Part shown: piece after piece, positions 57,108 to 64,000 of the stretch
Position numbering within the stretch: the stretch's first letter is position 1
Layout: each line of letters begins with the position of its first letter
Source of the DNA: Tissierella praeacuta_A
GTDB taxonomy: Bacteria; Bacillota; Clostridia; Tissierellales; Tissierellaceae
DNA length: 64,000 nt
Reading direction: 5' to 3'
Assembly (NCBI RefSeq): GCF_040396155.1
Contig: NZ_JBEBOY010000017.1
Location: 1 to 64,000, forward strand
The notes under the pieces: model-generated
The model's input: only the letters and a program-made list of their open reading frames with translations
Database searches by the model: none
Told to the model about the DNA's origin: nothing
Translations under genes and position numbers: made by a program

Positions 57108-57473
57108 TTAAATTAATAAAAATTCATCGAAATCTCCATTAGAACATATCCCTGCATCATCAACCGAAAATTCATCTGGATCACTATCTTCTTTTGTAAA
57201 AGTACTCTTAGTAGGTCCAGCAGCCTCAAATTCGTCTGGATCAGAAACCTCAACATTCTCTGTAAGTATTGTTGGTCCCAATACAAATTCGTCTGGATCT
57301 GAATTTTCTTTGGTTCTAGTCTCTAGGGTACTCCCCATATCAAAGAATTCATCTGGATCACTTATTTCAATTGTACTTGTTTCGTATGTAGTCTTTCCTG
57401 GTGTGTCTTTAACAGCTTTTTTTCTAATATCTATATCCTTCTCTGAATATTTACTTAAAATATGTTTAATCAT
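57108..57473 (-). CDS. Multi-core graspetide-like RiPP precursor with SDPDEF repeats
   Basis: A 121-residue peptide. ATG 57473 follows GAGGGGG and comes 1 bp after the membrane protein's stop, so it is strongly translated. Residues 1-27 are a basic helical leader. Four repeats end in SDPDEF at 38-43, 58-63, 77-82 and 97-102, spaced 19-20 residues; each begins G(K/S/P)T and has further Thr/Ser in between. A degenerate fifth repeat ends FDEF (115-118). Hydroxyl donors followed by a tight acidic cluster are what ATP-grasp macrocyclases use to make ester or amide cross-links. It lies beside such an enzyme. Structure of the product cannot be told. Confidence 0.75.
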   Translation of the reverse strand: MIKHILSKYSEKDIDIRKKAVKDTPGKTTYETSTIEISDPDEFFDMGSTLETRTKENSDPDEFVLGPTILTENVEVSDPDEFEAAGPTKSTFTKEDSDPDEFSVDDAGICSNGDFDEFLLI

Positions 57474-57474
57474 G

Positions 57475-58539
57475 TTATTCCCCCTCTATTATTTTTATCT
57501 GACCTTTTTCTATTGTTTTATCTCTCACAATTCTAATATCCAATTCACTATACTTCTCTAATTTATCAATAAAAGATATGTCTTCATCATCGCTTAATAT
57601 AAAAATAACTTGTCCAAGTTGTTTCTGTTCAATATTTAAAATTAGCTTTCCCCATTCAATCGCACTAACACTATATGGTTCATCTATCTTATCTTTATTT
57701 ACAGTGGTAACCAAATTATATTTTGCATTATCCACTGGAATTTCATTATTAATATACTCAAATGAAATTCCAAAAGAAACAAATAAAGATAAAATCAAAA
57801 TTAATACTACCCATTCCTGTAAATTTAGAACAAAACTAACAAATAGCTGTGCTTTGTATTTTAATTGTTGCCAGTCATATTGGTATTGCAAAATTATCTC
57901 TTTATCCTTTTCTTTGCTAGAACGTAAATCACTAAAGCTACTCTTCATAATGCCCCGAACCTTTATCGTTCTAAAAAGATATATGCAAATATTAAATAGG
58001 GAATAAATAATTAAAATTACACCTACTAATAGTGGAAATGATAATGTTAAAACTTTCTTTAGATCTAATATCGCTAAAACTAAAGGCAATACCGTTAATA
58101 TTATTGTAGCGTATATATTCAGTTTATCAATACTAGTATTTATGCGTTGTTCTTCATTCTGTATACGATAACATAATGCCTCTTTCTCTATCTCTAACTC
58201 ACTTTCCGATAAATCCTGTATATGAACTCTATATCTATCTTGTATGCCATCTATCTTTTCATCCGTCAGCAATATCCCATCAATATTCTCCAAACATAGA
58301 ATATGAATTAACTCTAGCTTTCTCTTCTTTATATCAAAAGTGACTATATACAGAATATAATCTCCAAGCATAATGTTCAATAAACTAATTCTTAATTTAG
58401 CATTTTTTGATTTTAAGTTTTTATATTCTAGAGTAGCAAAATTATCATCATCACTTAAACATAATAGTGGAAAATGAGACCAAACCCATAAAGCAATATT
58501 TAGGAAAATAATATTTATAATAATCACCCTCTTCTTCAC
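57475..58539 (-). CDS. Unrecognised membrane protein of the RiPP operon
   Basis: 354 residues with one N-terminal helix (1-22), a soluble region with a helical linker (105-140), two helices (about 140-160, 165-190) and one more (about 240-265), then a ~90-residue soluble tail containing VIFILSDDEDISFIDKLEKY. It overlaps the ATP-grasp stop by 4 bp (ATGA) and the precursor starts 1 bp after its end. I recognise neither protease nor exporter motifs. Its position suggests export, sensing or immunity of the peptide. Confidence 0.6.
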   Translation of the reverse strand: MKKRVIIINIIFLNIALWVWSHFPLLCLSDDDNFATLEYKNLKSKNAKLRISLLNIMLGDYILYIVTFDIKKRKLELIHILCLENIDGILLTDEKIDGIQDRYRVHIQDLSESELEIEKEALCYRIQNEEQRINTSIDKLNIYATIILTVLPLVLAILDLKKVLTLSFPLLVGVILIIYSLFNICIYLFRTIKVRGIMKSSFSDLRSSKEKDKEIILQYQYDWQQLKYKAQLFVSFVLNLQEWVVLILILSLFVSFGISFEYINNEIPVDNAKYNLVTTVNKDKIDEPYSVSAIEWGKLILNIEQKQLGQVIFILSDDEDISFIDKLEKYSELDIRIVRDKTIEKGQIKIIEGE

Positions 58540-59459
58540 TTGACTAAATATTCAACTATTTTTTCTGAAATTGGTAATTCTAGTTTCTGTTCTAACCATT
58601 GCCACTGGCCATTAGGATTTACCTCTAGAAAAATCCATTCATCATTTTCGTTTACTATAAAATCAAATGCACCATAAGCTAGCTCAAAACTTTTCAGTAA
58701 TCTTATACAAAGATTGGCTATGGCCTTTGGACATTCAATAATCGAATATTTCAAACCACTATAATCTTTTCTCCAATCAAGCTTATCCTCTGAATCGATT
58801 CTAACAGTAAAGAACGAACCATCAATATACGTTAACCTTACTTCATATTTTTTATTTTCATATTCCTGTAGATAAATTGGGGTTAAAGCAATATTATCAT
58901 CAAACTCAGTAAAGTAATTTGTCTGATATATTTCTATCCCCTTATGTCTTACCAACTTTCCAGTAGTAAGTGGTTTAATAATCGATTTTTCTTCAAAAAA
59001 CTTCAAAGCCTTTTCATTACTATTGCCTATAAATGATTTTGGAATTAACAAACCCTTTTTTTCTGCATACAATAATTGAAATACTTTATTCTCAGTTTTT
59101 CTAAGTATATAAGGTTTCGTAAGTACCTTACCTTCAAAGTCATCAACAATACCATTAACTAATGATATGATGTCTTTTGCTATCATACTACGATAATCAT
59201 ATTCATACTCATCAAGCTTTGGAATTCTTGGTTTCCTATAATAGATACTATATAAATCCTTTTTTTCGAGTTCCCATTTATCACAACGTATAACCCATTG
59301 TCTGTTTCCTCCAATAACAATTTCATATTCCGAAAACATGTCAATATCAAATCGGTAGAATTCTGCAGAATCTCTATACTTATTTATAATGTAATCTACT
59401 GTACAATCAATTGAGCTTGTAATTATTAATATTTTTTTACTAAACACATCTTTCTTCAA
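58536..59459 (-). CDS. ATP-grasp peptide ligase (MvdD/MdnC-like graspetide macrocyclase)
   Basis: 307 residues from TTG 59459. The N-terminal part (KILIITSSIDCTVDYIINKY) is the family's preATP-grasp domain; the ATP-grasp fold has SIIKPLTTGKLVRH, PIYLQEYENKKYEVRLTYID, AYGAFDFIVNENDEWIFLEV and the invariant NPNGQWQWLEQKLELPISE that marks MvdD/MdnB/C macrocyclases and their relatives. These enzymes phosphorylate acidic side chains of a precursor and join them to Thr, Ser or Lys. It heads the operon upstream of a membrane protein and a repeat-containing precursor. Confidence 0.88.
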   Translation of the reverse strand: MKKDVFSKKILIITSSIDCTVDYIINKYRDSAEFYRFDIDMFSEYEIVIGGNRQWVIRCDKWELEKKDLYSIYYRKPRIPKLDEYEYDYRSMIAKDIISLVNGIVDDFEGKVLTKPYILRKTENKVFQLLYAEKKGLLIPKSFIGNSNEKALKFFEEKSIIKPLTTGKLVRHKGIEIYQTNYFTEFDDNIALTPIYLQEYENKKYEVRLTYIDGSFFTVRIDSEDKLDWRKDYSGLKYSIIECPKAIANLCIRLLKSFELAYGAFDFIVNENDEWIFLEVNPNGQWQWLEQKLELPISEKIVEYLVK

Positions 59460-59574
59460 TATGTACTTTCCCTTCTTGTATATTCAATCATTATATAAAA
59501 TTATACTAGGGGTTTGATCCCAATACTATTCTTATCTTTTATCAACTTACTCCGTTACATGCTGGCTCATTTTT

Positions 59575-59883
59575 TTACAATAATTCTATCATACGTTCCA
59601 CAATAGCGGTGACTTGACCATTGCGATATCTTCTTTCAAATGCTCCATTGCTAAAATAGTCTTCTCTTAAAAGCATAGTTAGAAACGCTGCACATAAATC
59701 ATAATCTGCACTTGATAAACGTCCTAACTCTGTTTCCACATCTATTGGACCTGTTGTCATATAGTCATTGTAATTTGTTTTAAGATCATCTATTTCTTCC
59801 AAACATGTATAATAAAATTCTTCTCTTCCTGTATTCTTTGCCAACAGGCTTTGAAGTTTTTCCTTCTTTTCTATATTAGTCAT
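59575..59883 (-). CDS. DUF6508-like small protein
   Basis: A 102-residue acidic helical protein. The C-terminus AAFLTMLLREDYFSNGAFER then QVTAIVERMIELL matches the DUF6508 pattern (LTxLIRxERFxDGxIxxxxxxGxIxxLLxRLKEL). AGGAAGTA precedes the start. Function unknown; in the cargo block between the RiPP operon and the GIY-YIG gene. Confidence 0.55.
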   Translation of the reverse strand: MTNIEKKEKLQSLLAKNTGREEFYYTCLEEIDDLKTNYNDYMTTGPIDVETELGRLSSADYDLCAAFLTMLLREDYFSNGAFERRYRNGQVTAIVERMIELL

Positions 59884-59901
59884 TGTACTTCCTCCATTGG
59901 T

Positions 59902-60732
59902 TTAATTGCTGTTATATCCATACCTTCTTGTCTGCAAAGTTTCCTTCCACCATGACTCTCTTTCTAAGATAATACGATCATCAACCTTTGCGTTATAGTT
60001 CTCAAGGATAGAATATTGAAAATTAGCTTTTATGTACTCATATCCTTTTTCACTAACTAGCTCAACCAATTCTTTATTCCCGCCGTGGCCATTGACTACA
60101 TAACTTCTCCATCTTTGAAGTAACATTCCATAATCACTTGTTGCAGAACCTACATACATCTTTCCATTCTCTTTATCGGTAATTAAATATACTGCTTTTT
60201 GATTCTCAAGAGCTGCAATCCAATCTCTCTTACCACGATTTAAAACAGATTCTAGCTGTTTATAGGAAAGCCTAACCTTATCATATCCAGGAAAATCATC
60301 TCCATCAAATATAGTCGGGAGTATTTGTTGTACTTCTAAGTCATCACATATTTCACCATAATACCTTCCTTGTTGCTGAAAAGTCTTACGGTACTTAATA
60401 ACAACTCGTCCAAAGTAGGATTTATACTCTTCTAGTTCCTCACCTTCGTAATTAATACCATCATAAATATTTAGTTCTTTGGTAACCTTTTTAATTGTGG
60501 TAAGCAGCCATGTATCATATGATAATTTTAAAAAACATATAGATATTTGTCCTACATAAAAATAGCGTTGCTTACTTCTCCAAAACAGCCACTGGTTATT
60601 AACAATATCTGGATTACTTTGATATAATTCCATAGGATCTTCATAACCGTTTGATTGGTTAAATTTTATTTTAATATTTCCATAATCGTCTTGATTAAAA
60701 TGAAGCAAGTTATTTAAATATATCTTTTCCAT
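59902..60732 (-). CDS. GIY-YIG nuclease-domain protein
   Basis: A 276-residue protein. The C-terminal ~100 residues are a GIY-YIG endonuclease fold: AVYLITDKENGKMYVGSATS, YVVNGHGGNKELVELV, QYSILENYN and a C-terminal Glu in RIILERESWWKETLQTRRYG. The N-terminal ~170 residues are not recognised and may bind DNA or a substrate. Starts are 18 bp from the next gene's end. It could be a restriction-like defence or repair enzyme. Confidence 0.85.
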   Translation of the reverse strand: MEKIYLNNLLHFNQDDYGNIKIKFNQSNGYEDPMELYQSNPDIVNNQWLFWRSKQRYFYVGQISICFLKLSYDTWLLTTIKKVTKELNIYDGINYEGEELEEYKSYFGRVVIKYRKTFQQQGRYYGEICDDLEVQQILPTIFDGDDFPGYDKVRLSYKQLESVLNRGKRDWIAALENQKAVYLITDKENGKMYVGSATSDYGMLLQRWRSYVVNGHGGNKELVELVSEKGYEYIKANFQYSILENYNAKVDDRIILERESWWKETLQTRRYGYNSN

Positions 60733-60857
60733 AATCCACCTCTTTTACATTATCTCTTGTTTTAATATCAATTGCGCCCTATTTCTAATAACTATTCAAT
60801 ATCTTCTAGGGAATTTTTCTTTCCCAAGTTGCCATAAATATTTATCAATATTTTAAG

Positions 60858-61097
60858 CTAATAATTTTCCTTCCTATATCTTTGCTGTCCTGATGATGTC
60901 TTTTCAATCGGAGTAATCCCTATATCCGTTGACTTAATATAATTGAGGAATAAGGTACCAAGCAATAAACGATTGCTCCTTGATATTCTATTCCATTCAT
61001 AACCTTTAAATAAATCACGAAGTAAGAAAACTTCTCCAGAAATCAGGTTTTTTGTCTCATCTTTTGCTATCTCTAACAACTCATTTGCATTTAGCAC
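60858..61097 (-). CDS. DUF1413 protein
   Basis: About 79 residues from GTG 61097, preferred because GGGAGG lies at good spacing; an upstream in-frame ATG would make the ribosome site part of the protein. GEVFLLRDLFKGYEWNRISR, then LLLGTLFLNYIK and KTSSGQQRYRK, match DUF1413 (small DNA-linked proteins of mobile elements). Function unknown. Confidence 0.75.
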   Translation of the reverse strand: MLNANELLEIAKDETKNLISGEVFLLRDLFKGYEWNRISRSNRLLLGTLFLNYIKSTDIGITPIEKTSSGQQRYRKENY

Positions 61098-61260
61098 TTC
61101 TATTCCTCCCAATGAGAACAATCATATAAACAACATTGTTATAATAATTGTATCTCTAAGAGATCTTTTTTACAAGATAATTGTGTATAATATTCTAAAT
61201 TTTGACACCTTCTGATTTACGGAATTATAATCTAAGCCTCCATCACTATCTGCCAACAAT

Positions 61261-61288
61261 AAAATCCTCAGCATCATCTAAGGATTTT
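61261..61288. terminator. Intrinsic terminator
   Basis: AAAATCCT (61261-61268) pairs with AGGATTTT (61281-61288) around a 12-base loop, downstream of the small recombinase-like gene. T-rich ends on both sides. Confidence 0.6.
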
Positions 61289-61356
61289 AGTCTTAACAGA
61301 TTATTACTATCAGAGCAGTAAACTACATTCTATTCTTGCTACTGCCCCTTATATTC

Positions 61357-61596
61357 TTATTCATAATAATCCACTATCTGATTCATGGTTATCCATAATA
61401 AATCCGTATCTCTAACTATTTCCCTTTCTTTTTCACAACTGCTGATTGCATCAGATTCTTCTCCTTTCTGCAAACTTTCCACCTTTAGGTTAAAATGTCT
61501 CTTCTCTGCCTCAAGGCTTAATTGCTCTATGCTGCCAACTCTTATATACATCGCAGCTTTTAAAGTCCTATTTTCTTTATTATTATTCTTTTTCAT
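61357..61596 (-). CDS. Mini-recombinase-like small protein
   Basis: 79 residues, ATG 61596 after AAAGGATG. The start (TLKAAMYIRVGSIEQ) copies the first beta strand and catalytic-loop region of serine recombinases (AAYCRVSTxxEQ), with the Ser shifted, and the end (ITMNQIVDYYE) copies the C-terminus of the adjacent recombinase (IVMDQMVDYYD). The middle is different. It is too short to be a recombinase. Possibly a deletion derivative that has acquired a role, or decay. Confidence 0.5.
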   Translation of the reverse strand: MKKNNNKENRTLKAAMYIRVGSIEQLSLEAEKRHFNLKVESLQKGEESDAISSCEKEREIVRDTDLLWITMNQIVDYYE

Positions 61597-61702
61597 GATT
61601 TCATCCTTTCTTAAATCCTATATTTTACTTACATGATTAATTCATTTATAAATTCAAAGTGATTAAGAATATCAATCCTTTAACAGTTCTTTGATATTAT
61701 CC

Positions 61703-61737
61703 GAGCAGTAACTTCCCCAAGTTCCTTGTTACTGCTC
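61703..61737. terminator. Hairpin after the serine recombinase gene
   Basis: GAGCAGTAAC (61703-61712) pairs with GTTACTGCTC (61728-61737). A diverged version with the same GCAGTA core occurs at about 61310-61360, after the mini gene. U tract weak. Confidence 0.5.
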
Positions 61738-61745
61738 CTATGTTC

Positions 61746-63405
61746 CTAGTCATAATAGTCTACCATCTGATCCATCACTATCCCTGATTCAAACTGTATC
61801 TCCAGTTTCTCACCCTTATTTACCTTGATTGACTGAATTAGCCTTCTTACCAAATCCTCATCAAACTCTCTTACATCTGGTCTTACAGTCTTTAATGTAC
61901 TCTCCATTTCATTTAGCTGTTCTCCATAGTTCTCTGCCTCTTTCTTTTCCTGTACAAGCCTTAATTTTGCCTTTTTAAACTCATTTATCTCTTCGGATAT
62001 CCTCTTGTATTCATCATCAAAATCTTCTGCTACAGCTCCTTGCTTTGCGTTCTCTTCAATTAGGGATAACATTTCTTTTTGAAGGGATTCTATCTTGTCA
62101 TCAAAGTCGGTAGAAATCCCTTTTGTAGAATAGTCACCGATAACTCTTATGACATTTTCTCTGAATGCCCCTATAAACTTCCCCCTTATCTTCTACTACA
62201 TTATTAATGGCTATCATTATTGCATTATGCAGTGGTTCTTCTTTAAGGGTAGGTGAGTTTTTGCAACTTGCCTTTGCACCGTTTTTTAATCTATTTTCAC
62301 ATCTCCACACTGCACTTTTCTGTCCATATTTTGACCAGACTTGCCTTCTATATGGATGTCCACATTCTGCACATACTAAGATTTCTGTCAGGGCATATTT
62401 GGAGCTATATTTACTCTTTTCTTTCTTTAGCTTATTTGCCTTTCTTGTAACTGCTGCCTTATTTAGATTTGCCCGTCTAGTTTTCTCTTCTTGTACTTTA
62501 TAAAATATTTCCTTTGGTATAATTGCCTCATGGTTATCTTCGATATAGTACTGAGGTACAATTCCCTCATTTTTTACTCGTTTCTTTGTCAGAAAATCCA
62601 CAGTATAGGTCTTTTGCAGTAAGGCATCTCCCATATATTTTTCATTAGACAGCATTTTTTCTATTACTCCAGGATGCCATGTGTCTTTTCCTGTAACTGT
62701 TTTAATTTTATCTGTTTCTAAGGCTCTGGTAATCCCTAGTATACTGCTGCCTTCTAAATACATTCTGAAGATCCTTCTTACTATTTCTGCTTGTTCAGGT
62801 ACTATGACCAGTTCACCGCTTTTTTTATCCTTGGTATATCCCATAAATTTCTTATGGTTTACTGCTATAATTCCATTTTCAAATCTTCTTGTTATTCCCC
62901 ATCTTGTATTTTCGCTTATATTTCTGCTTTCTTCTTGTGCTTGACTGCTTAGAATAGTAATTAGCAATTCTCCTGAACCTTCTAAGGTATTTACCCCTTC
63001 TTTTTCAAATAGTATGGCTATATTTTTTTCTTTTAGTTTCCTTATTGTTTCTAGGGAATCCACAGTATTCCTTGCAAATCTGCTGACTGACTTAGTGATT
63101 ATCATGTCTATCTTTCCTGCCATACAATCATCTATCATGGCATTGAGGTCGTCTCTTTTCTTCATATTAGTTGCTGATATACCGTCATCTGCATAAATTC
63201 CTGCCAATTGCCAATTAAGATTACTCTTTATTTTCTCCGTATAATAAGATATCTGAGCCTCATAACTACCTTCCTGCCGTTCTAGCTTTGTACTTACCCT
63301 GCAGTAGGCTGCTACCCTTAGGACCTTTAATTCTGGTCTGATACCTCTATTATAAATATTCTGTGCAGGAATAACTGCCACTTTCTTTTTTATTGCTACT
63401 GACAT
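61746..63405 (-). pseudogene. Large serine recombinase, frameshifted
   Basis: ATG 63405 (AAAGGATG) starts 2 bp after the upstream recombinase's stop. Catalytic domain RVAAYCRVSTKLERQEGSYE (Ser in RVST), ITKSVSRFARNTVD, EESRNISENTRWGI; recombinase domain EAIIPKEIFYKVQEE; zinc ribbon CAECGHPYRRQVW ... RCENRLK. The frame breaks at C5 (62181-62185 plus strand); taking one C away restores the C-terminal coiled coil (FIGAFRENVIRVIGDYST ... MDQMVDYYD). The family integrates or excises Tn4451-like and ICE elements. Confidence 0.85.
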
Positions 63406-63407
63406 TG

Positions 63408-64000
63408 TTATTCATCCTTTCTTATTTTTTCATAATCTACCTCCATAGTAATTCCATTTATAAATTCAACTATGATTCTTCCATTCTTATTAATAATTAT
63501 CTGTTTTACTATAGTCGAAAATAAATCTTCATCAAGTTCCATTAGCTGTTCTTTCTCTACAAGTGCTTGTCTCATTTTCTCAGTATTATAAGCATAATCA
63601 TCTATTTTAGAGATACTATAGCAGGCTTTTGCCCTTTTAAAGATTAGTTCTGATAGTTCCTTAGATGAAAATTGTTCTTCATCCTCTAGCTCTTTGATTC
63701 GTTCTTCTATATTTCTGATTTCCATTGTAATTTTTATAGGTTCTTTTTTCTTTTCTTTATCTAGCATCCACATTCTCGACAGGATTTTATTTTTAGCTGA
63801 TATAAATATGTTTTCTATCTCTTCACTGGTTAGAAAATAAATTTCTACAGCATACTTTATTTCGATAAATATGCCTTTTGCATTTCCAACTTCTAATCTC
63901 TGATGCCTTGTCAACATTTTCAATGTATTTGCGATAAATCTCTCCACATTCTCCACATTTCAATTTACTGCTAAATATTCCCTGGTTCTTTATACTATTT
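63408..64000 (-). pseudogene. Second large serine recombinase, partial and frameshifted
   Basis: The window edge cuts the N-terminal catalytic part. Near the edge a zinc ribbon is readable, KCGECGEIYRKYIENV ... WKCKRHIYRN; the frame then breaks at an A4 run (63834-63837 plus strand). Removing one base restores NLFLTSEEIENIF and the C-terminal coiled coil ending VEFINGITMEVDYEKIRKDE. It is arranged in tandem with the next recombinase, a common ICE layout with two or three recombinases. Confidence 0.8.

Noticed and set aside
57150..57370. Regular DNA repeats about 57-60 bp apart that could suggest a CRISPR-like array
   Set aside because: The repeats are the codons for SDPDEF within one open frame; no conserved 25-35-bp repeat with unique spacers.
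58536..59459. RimK or glutathione-synthase-type ATP-grasp as an alternative
   Set aside because: The terminal NPNGQW and the overall length match MvdD/MdnC-like ligases better, and a repeat peptide is adjacent.
1..64000. tRNA, rRNA, riboswitch or T-box
   Set aside because: No convincing cloverleaf, rRNA stretch or T-box sequence was found when reading the spacers by eye.

Overview
The window comes from a low-GC, strictly Gram-positive-style bacterium: strong AGGAGG ribosome sites, frequent TTG/GTG starts, lipoproteins with short lipoboxes, Fur-type iron boxes, Tn1549-like and serine-recombinase elements. It fits an anaerobic member of the Clostridia (Bacillota); I cannot name a genus. No rRNA, tRNA or CRISPR array was seen. 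Many genes are recently broken, so this is an accessory, decaying region and not core genome.

Layout. 0-5 kb: a lipid-anchored FMN/FAD reductase with a divergent two-component system; three 11-bp-phased repeats in the reductase promoter look like the regulator's site. 5-10 kb: a dehydrogenase, relics (FAD enzyme, IS30, RlmN/Cfr-type methylase), a lipoprotein and orphan immunity-like genes. 10-18.6 kb: an Opp/Nik-type ABC importer, a MATE exporter and two PchR/YbtA-like AraC regulators with two Fur boxes, probably an iron-regulated metallophore uptake unit. 18.6-30.4 kb: broken AraC gene, ECF sigma remnant, GNAT, a damaged ABC-2 transporter behind a 28-bp perfect palindrome, a Cache protein with two paired membrane proteins, Nudix. 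30.5-42 kb: an array of immunity-type proteins with shared intergenic repeats, plus broken Crp, HAD and TmrB-like genes and PhzF. 42-47.2 kb: ECF sigma/anti-sigma pair and an OmpR/VanS-like two-component system next to a secreted PepSY-like protein whose promoter also carries three 11-bp-phased repeats.

47.4-64 kb is mobile DNA: a deleted relaxase, RhuM, a broken ABC ATPase, a transposase fragment, a GC-richer Tn1549-like block (SLH protein, two AbrB-type proteins, a D12 adenine methylase with an altered catalytic motif), then a cargo block, then tandem large serine recombinases at the right edge.

The most interesting locus is 56144-59459. One strand encodes, in order, an MvdD/MdnC-like ATP-grasp peptide ligase, an unrecognised membrane protein, a 121-residue peptide with four SDPDEF repeats plus a degenerate fifth, and a coiled-coil TIR-domain protein. 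The first three are translationally packed. This looks like a graspetide (omega-ester/amide RiPP) pathway with a multi-core precursor, and its pairing with a TIR effector is, as far as I know, undescribed. Unlike most neighbours all four genes are intact.
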